From Conchocele bisecta (Eukaryota; Mollusca; Bivalvia; Lucinida; Thyasiridae): a DNA stretch of 64,000 bases. Within the stretch, counting starts at the first letter, position 1, and each line of letters begins with the position of its first letter. The DNA is taken from the NCBI GenBank assembly GCA_029237695.1, contig CM055275.1, positions 8,444,899 through 8,508,898 on the forward strand. Direction: 5' to 3'. Below, one piece after another: positions 12,530 through 21,984 of the stretch. Under the pieces are notes generated by a model that worked only from the letters and a program-made list of their open reading frames with translations, made no database searches and was not told where the DNA came from. The translations under genes were made by a program, and so were the position numbers.

Positions 12530-13456
12530 TTACACATGTTTACAGTCAATGTGGAACAACTAACTCTGCAGAAATTAGACTTTGTATATACGTGTGATGG
12601 AAACAACCCATATAACTTTATTCATTAATGTTTTTCGAACATATTTCACCAGATTCGTTGTAAGTGTACTTAATATTAGTTGTGGTATGTGTTAAACGCC
12701 ACAAGAGGTAACACTGAATGATGGCTTGTGCACACTAAGATGGCCGACATAGCAACTCCATGCGCCACATAGTATACAGTAACAAGGTAATGTTCACATA
12801 ATGTTATACATATATCCCACCACATTTGGGAACCAATTATCTTTGTATCGAACGATGATCAGGGGTCACACGGGAACTTAACACAAATCTCCGACAGACA
12901 CATGTTTACAAGAGTGTGGCTCAGTAATGCTACGATTTATCACTTACATATTTATCTCCCTTGAGATATTATGTTACGCAAATTGTCGTGCTACGCATAA
13001 ATGGCGAGTACAACCAAGAAAATAGTGCCCTGTGCCAACTTATTCTATGACGTTTTGGTCTGTCTTGCTTTGTATCTAAGACTCTACATATACTATTCTC
13101 TGTAGCTTTCACAGTTTTGGGCTCATTTTATCAGTTAAATTCTGGAAAATACGAATCAATACAGTTTGTGCGTATGAGTACAGCAGCTATTATCTTTAGT
13201 TCTCACAGTTATGTAGCAGTGACTAGTTCGCCGACAGGTTCGTACAATTCTATCTGGGACTTTCAAACAGTAAATTATTCTAGAGCAAACGTATGGATGG
13301 GGATGGGTTTGCACCATCACAGTGCATTTGCCTCTGGATGATGATTGAGAAAATATGCAACTTTCAGTCTCTAGTTCCGCAAGTGATCAGTTCTTGTGGA
13401 GATAACATATTTCAGTACTTTTAGTATTTCTAAATCAGATTTTCTTCATATTACAG
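12530..13456. other. Intronic sequence, no gene seen
   Basis: Unique-looking A/T-rich DNA upstream of the exon at 13457. An ORF at 13117-13341 has no family resemblance and no splice pairing. Confidence 0.5.
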
Positions 13457-13561
13457 ATCAGTAATCACAGTTTCGTACATTTTCGGCGGTTTCCATTCGA
13501 GGACTACCCTGAACACGTTAGGAATTTAAAGGGATACACGTGGAAGCCCATTATAATTCAG
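13457..13561 (+). CDS. DUF1647-like protein, internal exon
   Basis: A 105-bp exon (35 codons, phase 0 at both ends) bounded by CATATTACAG| and ATTCAG|GTAAAA. It encodes a segment with [15 protein letters not shown] and YTWKPIIIQ. In DUF1647-like proteins this stretch (R.F.F..YP..V, then WKP) lies exactly between the YDLGL motif and the WADAS-type motif. It therefore supplies the piece missing between the exons at 8179-8486 and 46605-47108. The exon is too short for ordinary ORF finding. The donor is followed at once by a dispersed repeat (from 13566). Confidence 0.85.
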
Positions 13562-13565
13562 GTAA

Positions 13566-13690
13566 AAATGTGGCTGTGACTGGAAAGATGTGGCGTATGG
13601 GTCTTTGCGACCAGTGTAGATCCAAATCAGCCTGTGCATCCGCACAGTCTGGTCAGAATCTGCACCGTTCGCTATTTCATCATGTTAGTA
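13566..13690 (+). repeat. Dispersed bivalve-type repeat
   Basis: AATGTGGCTGTGACTGGAAA continues into a CCAGTGTAGATCCAAATCAG segment with a short internal inverted repeat (CAGCCTGTGCATCCGCACAG). The same phrases occur inside the 1.37 kb satellite unit (for example 4512-4570). Comparable sequence is widespread in bivalve genomes. It starts 4-5 nt after the splice donor. Confidence 0.6.
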
Positions 13691-13709
13691 ACAAGCAATA
13701 TTACGGAAG

Positions 13710-13778
13710 CATATATTTTCTTTTTCAGTTGCTGTCTCGCCGCGGCAAGTTGCTAACTCGCAACTGAAAAAAATATAT
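13710..13778. repeat. Inverted repeat
   Basis: CATATATTTTCTTTTTCAGT pairs with CAACTGAAAAAAATATATG around a G/C-rich loop. Confidence 0.75.
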
Positions 13779-13789
13779 GTGTGGCCCTT

Positions 13790-14220
13790 CTACGCTTTAA
13801 ATAAGTGTATAATTCTATCACTATTCCACCAGTTCTAAAAAGTACAGATATATCATTTAGTAATATTTATTGTACTGATAGTGACTCGAGGTGGTATCAG
13901 GCTATTTTCATATGCAAATGAGGCATGATATTTTTTAATTATTCATACTAATTAAATGAGTCACATGAAAAAATAATATTTTCGACAGATTATAAAATTT
14001 GAGCATTGCACATCAAAAAATAAATACAGAGAATAAATAGTGATGTCCGTTAACAGTTTATAGAAACACGGTTATCGCCCCTTATAGCAGTGTGGAAATT
14101 TATGTCTGATATGAAACGTATAATCATGTCAATCAATATTAATGATGAAAATATTACTGGAAAATGTCTCAGATGATGTCAGAAGAACACTTTGTGCCTC
14201 CTGAGTGGACATTTAATAAA
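13790..14220 (-). mobile_element. MITE, family C copy 2 (inverted, eroded ends)
   Basis: Reverse-complement relative of the 8648 element. It shares GGTGGTATCAGGCTATTTTC, a CATATGCAAATGAGGCATGA block and the closing GTGCCTCCTGAGTGGACAT. The left terminus is damaged. Confidence 0.75.
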
Positions 14221-14918
14221 ATAACAACACTTTTTACGAAAAACCCTCTATAATGCGGACATACAGGAAATACCTGTGGTGTCGGCTTCAACTATTCTTC
14301 GAATATAAAATATGAGACAACTGTCTGCCCAAATTGTACAATTACATGTATCAATAATAATAAATTTATCAAAATTTAAGAATGAGCCTTCTATTTATTA
14401 TGTGAAATTTGGTCCAATATTGATTTGTTTACGAAAAATTTATTTGTCTATGGGGAAAAACATGAGGAAAAAGGAGCTGAGCAGCTGCAGGAGGAGTAAA
14501 ACAATGAAAATTTACTCCGAAACGTGGCTAGATAGATTTAAAATGATCTAACTAAGAACACGAAAACTAAATTTTTAAAATTGTTCCACTATTAACTGAA
14601 AACAGAAAAGTTTCCCCTTGTTAAATCCCTTAAGACATATTCACACAATAAAAATAATGCCCATTCTTGAATTTTTATAAAATTTAATATATTTGTTTTT
14701 CCCATTGTTTATGTATCAAATTCAAGGTGTATGATCACGTGGTACTAACAACAACAACACGTACTGAAATTTTCAGAATCCATCTGATTCAAAGTACGTA
14801 TTCTTTTATAGTGTTCTTATTTCGTAACGGATTTTGATGAAACATGGCGCATCAAACGCGTATTGTTAACTTATGTAAAGCTGCATTTGGTGGTCTTTGA
14901 ATTTTCGCCCAAACTTCT
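14221..14918. other. Intronic sequence, no gene seen
   Basis: A/T-rich DNA. The ORF 14312-14551 has no recognisable domain. Confidence 0.5.
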
Positions 14919-14983
14919 GTCGTTTTTGCGAAGAATCGATTTCCGTGTCTCCAACACGGAAATCGATTCTTCGCAAAAACGAC
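14919..14983. repeat. Perfect ~30-bp-arm hairpin
   Basis: TGTCGTTTTTGCGAAGAATC and the next 10-11 bases are exactly repeated in inverse orientation after a loop of about 5 nt (CTCCA). No mismatch is seen in the arms, so it is either recent or selected. Confidence 0.9.
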
Positions 14984-15044
14984 ATAAGTCTTTGCCAAAC
15001 TCCCTGGACCATCAAATGTAGCTCAGGAAGACGCGCTTGCTGCG

Positions 15045-15155
15045 CAATATTTCATCAAAATCCGTTTCATATTAAGGAAAATATCAAATAATACTTTCAA
15101 GATGTCAACACTTTCAGCCACTGTTGTTGTTGTTATAACCACGTGATCATGCACC
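15045..15155 (+). repeat. Fragment of the 1.37 kb satellite unit
   Basis: Shares AAATATCAAATAATACTTTC, CACTTTCAGCCACTG and GTTGTTGTTATAACCACGTG with the region around 4600-4700. Confidence 0.7.
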
Positions 15156-15249
15156 TTGCAATTTGGGCATGTTCCGTGAAACAGGCGGTTGTGTCGTTAG
15201 ATCGCGCTTGGAAACAGTAGGGTTTCACTAGCGATCGTCGAAATTCCTA

Positions 15250-17708
15250 AGTGTTTCCCCAGTGTGTCCGGCTTAGAGATGTTTCACTGTAAACCAGGCA
15301 TTTGATCATGGAGGTCCCCAGTGTGTCCGGCTTAGAGGTGTTTCACTGTAAATCAGGCATTTGATCATGGAGGTCCCCAGTGTGTCCGGCTTAGAGAGGT
15401 TTCAATGTAAACCAGGCATTTGATCATGGAGGTCCCCAGGGTGTCCGGATTAGAGAGGTTTCACTGTAAATCAGGCATTTGATCATGGAGGTCCCCAGGG
15501 TGTCCGGCTTAGAGAGGTTTCACTGTAAACCAGGCATTTGATCATGGAGGTCCCCAGTGTGTCCGGCTTAGAGATGTTTCACTGTAAATCAGGCATTTGA
15601 TCATGGAGGTCTCCAGGGTGTCCGTCTTAGAGAGGTTTCACTGTAAACCAGGCATTTGATCATGGAGGTCCCCAGGGTGTCCGGCTTAGAGAGGATTCGC
15701 TGTAAATCAGGCATTTGATCATGGAGGTCCCCAGAGTGTCCGGCTTAGAGAGGTTTCAATGTAAACCAGGCATTTGATCATGGAGGTCCCCAGGGTGTCC
15801 GGATTAGAGAGGTTTCACTGTAAATCAGGCATTTGATCATGGAGGTCCCCAGGGTGTCCGGCTTAGAGAGGTTTCACTGTAAATCTGGCATTTGATCATG
15901 GAGGTCCCCAGGGTGTCCGGCTTAGAGATGTTTCACTGTAAATCTGGCATTTGATCATGAAGGTCCCCAGGGTGTCCGGCTTAGAGAGGTTTCACTGTAA
16001 ATCAGGCATTTGATCATGGAGGTTCCCAGGGTGTCCAGCTTAGAAAGGTTTCACTGTAAATCAGGCATTTGATCATGGAGGTCCCCAGGGTGTCCAGCTT
16101 AGAAAGGTTTCACTGTAAATCAGGCATTTGATCATGGAGGTCCCCAGGGTGTCCAGCTTAGAAAGGTTTCACTGTAAATCAGGCATTTGATCATGGAGGT
16201 TCCCAGGGTGTCCAGCTTAGAGAGGTTTCACTGTAAATCAGGCATTTGATCATGGAGGTCCCCAGGGTGTCCAGCTTAGAAAGGTTTCACTGTAAATCAG
16301 GCATATGATCATGGAGGTTCCCAGGGTGTCCAGCTTAGAGAGGTTTCACTGTAAATCAGGCATTTGATCATGGAGGTCCCCAGGGTGTCCGTCTTAGAAA
16401 GGTTTCACTGTAAATCTGGCATTTGATCATGGAGGTCCCCAGGGTGTCCGTCTTAGAGAGGTTTCACTGTAAATCTGGCATTTGATCATGGAGGTCCCCA
16501 GGGTGTCCGTCTTAGAAAGGTTTCACTGTAAATCTGGCATTTGATCATGGAGGTCCCAGGGTGTCCGTCTTAGAGAGGTTTCACTGTAAATCTGGCATTT
16601 GATCATGGAGGTCCCCAGGGTGTCCGTCTTAGAGAGGTTTCACTGTAAATCTGGCATTTGATCATGGAGGTCCCCAGGGTGTCCGTCTTAGAAAGGTTTC
16701 ACTGTAAATCAGTCATTTGATCATGGAGATCCCCAGGGTGTCCGGCTTAGAAAGGTTTCACTGTAAATCTGGCATTTGATCATGGAGGTCCCCAGGGTGT
16801 CCGTCTTAGAAAGGTTTCACTGTAAATCAGGCATTTGATCATGGAGATCCCCAGGGTGTCCGGCTTAGAAAGCTTTCACTGTAAATCAGGCATTTGATCA
16901 TGGAGGTCCCCAGGGTGTCCGGCTTAGAGAGGTTTCACTGTAAACCAGGCATCTGATCATGGAGGTCCCCAGGGTGTCCGTCTTAGAGAGGTATCACTGT
17001 AAATCAGGCATTTGATCATGGAGGTCCCCAGGGTGTCCGTCTTAGAAAGGTTTCACTGTAAATCAGGCATTTGATCATGGAGGACCCCAGGGTGTCCGGC
17101 TTAGAGAGGTATCACTGTAAATCAGGCATTTGATCATGGAGGTCCCCAGGGTGTCCGGATTAGAGAGGTTTCACTGTAAATCAGGCATTTGATCATGGAG
17201 GTCCCCAGGGTGTCCGGATTAGAGAGGTTTCACTGTAAATCAGGCATTTGATCATGGAGGTCCCCAGGGTGTCCGGCTTAGAGAGGTTTCACTGTAAATC
17301 TGGCATTTGATCATGGAGGTCCCCAGGGTGTCCGGCTTAGAGATGTTTCACTGTAAATCTGGCATTTGATCATGAAGGTCCCCAGGGTGTCCGGCTTAGA
17401 GAGGTTTCACTGTAAATCAGGCATTTGATCATGGAGGTTCCCAGGGTGTCCAGCTTAGAAAGGTTTCACTGTAAATCAGGCATTTGATCATGGAGGTCCC
17501 CAGGGTGTCCAGCTTAGAAAGGTTTCACTGTAAATCAGGCATTTGATCATGGAGGTCCCCAGGGTGTCCAGCTTAGAAAGGTTTCACTGTAAATCAGGCA
17601 TTTGATGACATGGAGGTTCCCATGGGTGTCCAGCTTAGAGAGGTTTCACTGTAAATCAGGCATTTGATCATGGAGGTCCCCAGGGTGTCCAGCTTAGAAA
17701 GGTTTCAC
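15250..17708. repeat. 59-bp minisatellite, left arm
   Basis: About 42 units of 59 bp (GGTTTCACTGTAAATCAGGC, then CATTTGATCATGGAGGTCCC, then CAGGGTGTCCGGCTTAGAGA). Variant units show higher-order structure: the block starting near 15868 recurs almost exactly near 17281 (offset about 1413 bp, 24 units). Read in reverse, the unit starts TACAGTGAAACCTCTCTAAG and continues CCGGACACCCTGGGGACC, which resembles the end of a pogo/Tigger-type DNA transposon. The array is continued at 34724. Confidence 0.96.
17704..17708. repeat. Target-site duplication, left (TTCAC)
   Basis: TTCAC here and at 34724-34728 flank the Polinton. If the shared T is counted, the duplication is the 6-bp TTTCAC expected for Polintons. 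The repetitive target means one base cannot be assigned. Confidence 0.8.
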
Positions 17709-18069
17709 AGTAGTATATAAGAGTCAAAATGATACCACCACCCTCTGGAAGACACCGGCTACACGTGGTGCCTCCCACCAGGTGGTGCTATAATTAATGA
17801 CTCTTATATACTACTCAGATTTTCCTCCATTTTTATGAGAATATTTATGAGAATGGGAGTAATTTTAATTTTTCAAAACACAAGAGGGGGGAGTAGGCAT
17901 AATTTTAATTTTTCCAAACACAAAGGGGGGAGTAAGCATAATTTTTTTAAAAACACACCTACTGTTCGGCGGGTATGTATGAGAACATATTTTCATCAAC
18001 CGCGAGACCATATATTTATGACATGAGAAGATACACCCTATTAGAGATAAGAATCCCTATGTTATACTC
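17709..18069 (+). repeat. Polinton left terminal inverted repeat
   Basis: Nearly identical to the inverse of 34363-34723, with only a few substitutions or one-base indels (for example at about 17880 and 17990). The outer 106 bp (17709-17814) is itself bounded by AGTAGTATATAAGAGTC and its inverse, so the tip can fold back. The inner end carries the motif ACACCCTATT...AGATAAGAA...TTATACTC. Confidence 0.97.
18033..18069 (+). promoter_or_regulatory. Putative class 1 (early) promoter motif, left TIR
   Basis: ACACCCTATT, AGATAAGAA and TTATACTC in fixed order. The same trio precedes the ORF at 18458 and PolB. The first ATG downstream (18088) opens only a 3-codon frame. Confidence 0.55.
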
Positions 18070-18113
18070 CGTATATATAATAACATAATGGTTTTCTAGT
18101 TAAGTGTGCGTGG

Positions 18114-18368
18114 TTGAAGACAGGTAGTCACGAGAGATGTTTTCGTACCGGTATTTACGAATATTGCAAACATCTCCGTGCATGGATGCGAAGAGGTTCC
18201 GTTTCGCCTCGCCCCTGTCGGCATTGTGGGGTAGGGACCAAAGCCGAGTCATTACTATGTCCACCATGCGGTGGCACTCAGGCTACTCATCGAATGATTA
18301 ACAAGGGATTACGTGCTCGCAAGTATTATCGTTTAGTAATAATTCAAATCGAAAAGTCAGTTAGTTAA
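18114..18368 (+). CDS. Small zinc-ribbon protein (start unclear)
   Basis: The frame encodes about 84 basic residues with two Cys pairs, PCRHCG and LCPPCGG, spaced as in a zinc ribbon (residues 35-38 and 49-52). Such a fold often binds DNA or RNA or serves as a transcription factor module. No in-frame ATG precedes it after the stop at 18081-18083. The ATG at 18088 lies in another frame, so there may be a frameshift near 18095, or a non-ATG start. Being the first gene inside the left TIR with the class 1 motif upstream, it could be an early regulator, but that is inference. Confidence 0.5.
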   Translation: MKTGSHERCFRTGIYEYCKHLRAWMRRGSVSPRPCRHCGVGTKAESLLCPPCGGTQATHRMINKGLRARKYYRLVIIQIEKSVS

Positions 18369-18413
18369 AGATATGATATGTTCAATTTTTTTTAAAAATT
18401 AACCACACAACTT

Positions 18414-18451
18414 ACACCCTATTAAAGATAAGAAAACTATAAGTTATACTC
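18414..18451 (+). promoter_or_regulatory. Putative class 1 promoter motif before 18458 ORF
   Basis: ACACCCTATT, AGATAAGAA, then TTATACTC ending exactly 6 nt before ATG 18458, the same spacing as at PolB. Confidence 0.65.
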
Positions 18452-18457
18452 ACAAAA

Positions 18458-18721
18458 ATGGATAATAAAATAGAATGGGAATTGGAATTTTATAATGACC
18501 TTATTGATGAATATTACTATAAATTGAAAGCACTATATATAATTGAATACATGAAATATCAGCGTAATTTATTACGTTCCGATAAAAACGTTGCATTTAC
18601 AATATTATACCGGAAATTATGTAAGCTAAGCAAGAGACATATTCGTGAAATGAAGCGACTAAATAGGATCGGAGAACAACTAGGTGAAGAGGGTGAAACT
18701 AATTTTATAAGACTGTTTTAA
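18458..18721 (+). CDS. Small charged helical protein, Polinton early-type
   Basis: Intact 87-codon ORF starting at the ATG 6 nt after TTATACTC. The product is rich in Glu, Lys, Tyr and Leu (ELEFYNDLIDEYYYKLKAL...) and should be largely alpha-helical. No cysteine pairs, signal peptide or membrane segment are present. No family is recognised. It converges with the minus-strand gene that ends at 18826. The shared promoter motif suggests co-expression with PolB. Confidence 0.65.
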   Translation: MDNKIEWELEFYNDLIDEYYYKLKALYIIEYMKYQRNLLRSDKNVAFTILYRKLCKLSKRHIREMKRLNRIGEQLGEEGETNFIRLF

Positions 18722-18825
18722 AAACAACGATTCGTTTACGGTATTAGAGAATTTTTACGATTCTGTCTGCGCCGAGTTACCGTATTATGTATAAATTCTT
18801 CAACGATTCGTTTACCCACTACTAA

Positions 18826-19523
18826 TCAAATGTCTGTAGTTGGTGCTGTAACATTTCCTCCGACTTTATTTCCAAGTTTTACCCTAAATTTATCCCAATC
18901 AGTACACTCAATTTTTGGCATGGTGGCGCGCGCCTTGATCCTTATATCATTTTTTAATTCTTCATATCTCCCCATTTCTTCCACCACGGATTCAAACTCT
19001 AAATTTGATATTTTCTTATCGGCCAACGCTTTGGACACCATAACGTCGATGCTATTTTTCTTAGACCTAGCGAGAACGGATATTCTATCATGTTTTCTAC
19101 TTTTTTTCTCTCGAGTTTTCCACCCGCCCCGCCCTAATTACCATACAAAGTGTTCCAGATAAAACGGTAATTCCACTCAAAACCCCTGCAAGTGGAATCA
19201 TTACAATTGTAGATAGCGTTGCAGCAGTCCCCGCCCCACACAACACAGAAACACTTGCCAGAAACCGTACTAGATGCTTCAGCTATGTTTGCCGCGCGCC
19301 TATATTTATTAGAGTGTCTTTTTCTATTTGCACATTCTCTAACTAAAATATCCTGCATAGCGACGATATTATTCAACCTAAAATCTGAACTTCTTTCGTT
19401 AATTGGATACAGTGTTGGTGGAGTGGTATTGAGAGTTGAATACAGTGTTGGTGGAGTGGTATTGAGAGTTGAATACAGTGTTGGTGGATCGGTATTGACA
19501 ATTGGAAGCGGTGATTCGTTCAT
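18826..19523 (-). CDS. Polinton membrane protein, frameshifted
   Basis: Three minus-strand segments in different frames belong together. The N-terminal part (from ATG 19523) holds three 33-bp repeats coding STLNTTPPTLY-like units, then a helical stretch (RLNNIVAMQDILVREC). The middle, read in another frame at about 19260-19090, holds two hydrophobic segments (ATLSTIVMIPLAGVLSG). The C-terminal part (ATG-frame 19041-18826) reads VSKALADKKISNLEFESVVEEM, a pattern I recognise from unnamed proteins of invertebrate Polintons. At least two frameshifts (about 19265 and 19070). It is probably a virion or membrane-associated protein, with function unknown. Confidence 0.65.
19403..19495 (-). repeat. 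33-bp tandem repeat (3 copies) in coding sequence
   Basis: Three consecutive copies of a 33-bp unit (ACAGTGTTGGTGGAGTGGTA...) encode a Thr/Pro/Leu-rich repeat near the N terminus of the minus-strand membrane protein. The third copy has several changes. Confidence 0.85.
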
Positions 19524-19544
19524 AGTTAAATTTATTTCAATATA

Positions 19545-21253
19545 TTAGTATTTACACATAATAAGTTCAATTAACAATGAGACAATAGTGGAAGAACTCT
19601 CTGAGTCACCGATTTTCGTAACAAAGTTAATAACACTACCTTGGGTTAAAGTCTAATTCGATCATCACCGGAGAACGAAACCACCGTCGAAACTATCTCC
19701 AGAGATTTAGTGACTCCAACCCCCCGTTCTTCCCCATCTACTACAATATTTATCGCGACCGCGCCCACAGGTTTACCATTAGCATTAACCGAGCAGACCG
19801 CCATTTGGATAACTTCACCTGCAGCTGTCATAGTGTATCCCCCATAATTTATTACTCGCTTTGGCACCGAACGAATATTCATAGTGCCCCACAACCAATG
19901 GGCCCCGCTTCTCAGCCCAAACTGTTAGACACGTTTTGGTGTTTTCATTGTTTTCACTATTCCGGCAAGCGCATTGTTTGCGTTATATGCCTCAGTACGA
20001 ATCTCATAAGAGGCCTCCTCAAGAGCTTTGGTCGCGGCTATACGATCATGTTTCAGTTTATCGGTTATTTTTTCATCTAGTTCAGTAAGTGTCGCTTCTC
20101 TGTTGATAGAGTCCTCTGAGCGCAACGCATCATAAGCCTCCGTAATGGTTGCCTGGTGGTCTTCTAAGGCTTTATCAATACCCGACCGGTCTCTTTTTGA
20201 AATTCGGTTATTTTTTCATCTAGTTTAGTAAGTGTCGCTTCTCTGTTGATAGAGTCCTCTAAGAGCAACACCCTATAAGCCTCCGTAATATCCGCCTGGT
20301 GGTCTTCTAGGGCTTTATCAATACCCGTTCGGACTCCATCAAGATCAAACCGGGTCTCATTTTTTAATTCGGTTATTTTTTCATATAGGTCAGTAAGTGC
20401 CGCTTCTCTGTTGAGAGAGTTCTCTGAGCGTAACGCCCCATAAGCCTCCGCAATGGCCTCTTTGTGGTCATCTCGACCCCCTCAACACAGACCTGGTCTC
20501 TTTTAGAAATTCGGCTATTTTTTCATCTAGTTCGGTAAGTGTCGATTCTTTACTGTGAGAGTTCTCTAAGCGCAACGCATCATAAGCCTCCGCAATGGCC
20601 TCTGCAAGGTTAGACTGGTGGTCTTCTCGGACTTTATCAATACCCGACCGGTCTCTTTTCGAAATTCGGTTATTTTTTTTATCTAGTTCAGTAAGTGCCG
20701 CTTCTCTGATGAGAGAGTCCTCTGAGCGCAACACCTCATAAGCCTTCATAAGGTCCGCCTGGTGGTCTTCTCGTGCTTTCTCAATACCCGACGTGGCCTC
20801 ATTTCGAAAATCGATTATTTTCCCGTCTAATTCAGCAAGTGTAGCTTCTTTGCTGAGAGAGTCTTCTAAGCGCAACGCATCATAAACCTCCGTAATGTCA
20901 GCCTTACGGTCTTCTCGGGCTTTATCAATCCCCAACCGGGCCTCTTTTCTAAATTTGGTTATTTTTTTACCTAGTTCGTTTAGTTCCGTATGCGTTTCTT
21001 CACGACTTTGTGTATTCACAGCCAGGCATATTCTCTAAGTTGTGATAGTAGACTCTTGTGAATCTCGTCCGTGGCCCTCGATATAGTTCTATTAATCAAG
21101 GCCTTTGTTTTTTGGGTGGGTAGTTAAAAAGTCGCCCTCTGTCGGGATGAATCCCCCTTCTGCAGGTTCCAAATTATTTGAATTTGTCACCCAATCGGAA
21201 GAACTACCTGGTCCGTATATACTCATAATGTTGATAATATATATTACGAACAT
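19545..21253 (-). CDS. Fibre-like protein: coiled-coil shaft and C-terminal head, broken
   Basis: Start chosen at ATG 21253, directly after an A/T promoter motif (21265-21280); it is in frame with a second ATG at 21226. The N terminus (MSIYGPGSSSDWV) is followed by about seven ~52-residue repeats built on AREDHQADLMKAYEVLRSED and TLTELDEKI, a heptad-like coiled coil. The C terminus (19894-19545) reads INYGGYTMTAAGEVIQMAV...LLIEL and looks like a beta-rich head domain. This shaft-plus-head layout suggests a host-attachment fibre. It is damaged: frameshifts at about 21110, 21020, 20480, 20300 and 20180, an in-frame TAA at 19925 between shaft and head, and a further shift near 19660. Confidence 0.6.
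20140..20990 (-). repeat. ~156-bp coding repeats of the fibre shaft
   Basis: Phrases such as CTTCTCGGGCTTTATCAATA and CATCTAGTTCAGTAAGTGTC recur about every 150-160 bp, each encoding one ~52-residue coiled-coil unit. Copies are diverged. Confidence 0.85.
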
Positions 21254-21264
21254 GCGTTTAATTC

Positions 21265-21280
21265 TAATTTTCTTAAAATT
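21265..21280 (-). promoter_or_regulatory. Putative class 2 (late) promoter motif of the fibre gene
   Basis: Minus strand reads AATTTTAAGAAAATTA, 11 nt before ATG 21253, identical to the copy before the gene at 24685. It overlaps the end of the penton gene. Confidence 0.65.
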
Positions 21281-21282
21281 AA

Positions 21283-21951
21283 TTAATTTGAAATTTCTAG
21301 GACGACCGAAATCGGGTAATCGTTCTTCAACTCTCGCCCTTTATCATCAAGAATATAAATCTTCAACTCGTGGATGTGTCCCGATTCCAAAACTTTCATC
21401 TCTGGGTGTGGGAAGTCTAACGTTACAGTCTCGCCATAGAAACAATCGCTGGCGGGCACAGTTTTCAGTAATGTGCTGGGGGATCCGTCTATCGTGTTGT
21501 ATGATGTGTTCACCCGATCCAGGTGCACCCTGAGAGTTTTCGTGAAGGTGAAGTCCACTGGTTTATCACCGACGTACTCACCCGGGGTAAACACTCCTTT
21601 GTTTGAGGAGTATGTCTCTCTAAAACCGAGTTGAATACCCAACCCCGGGGAGACCACTACCTTATTATCACTGCTGATGGTCATTGTTGCGAGCCCGGTA
21701 GCATTCGATACTGTGAGGTTGATTATACCGTCAAGCTCTGAGTTGACAAAATCTTTGAGCTGTCTTATTCCCCACAGTCCGTGAGGCAGCTTTACTTCTA
21801 ATTGTAGTCCATCCTTCACATAGTAAAACCATTCGCTCTTCCCCACATTCTGCCATCCAACCGTGAAGGTGATTGATCTAAGGCCTACCCGGCGTTTTCC
21901 GCAGCAGTTGTCTATTAATTTTTGAAGTTCACAAACTCCCTTTTTGAACAT
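21283..21951 (-). CDS. Penton-like minor capsid protein
   Basis: Intact 222-codon ORF, the best-preserved structural gene. It starts MFKKGVCELQKLID and ends PISVVLEISN. The length and the run of beta-strand-like segments match the single jelly-roll minor capsid (penton) protein of Polintons and adintoviruses. Features I associate with that family include HLDRVNTSYNTIDGSPSTLL and the late FPHPEMKVLESGHIHELKI. In virions this protein would occupy the five-fold vertices and interact with the hexon-like MCP. It is divergent from the plus-strand gene at 21985, with only 33 bp between the two start codons, and lacks the class 2 motif, so that shared spacer must hold its promoter. Confidence 0.82.
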   Translation of the reverse strand: MFKKGVCELQKLIDNCCGKRRVGLRSITFTVGWQNVGKSEWFYYVKDGLQLEVKLPHGLWGIRQLKDFVNSELDGIINLTVSNATGLATMTISSDNKVVVSPGLGIQLGFRETYSSNKGVFTPGEYVGDKPVDFTFTKTLRVHLDRVNTSYNTIDGSPSTLLKTVPASDCFYGETVTLDFPHPEMKVLESGHIHELKIYILDDKGRELKNDYPISVVLEISN

Positions 21952-21984
21952 TAGTTATAGTAGCAAACATAATAATATCTTTCA

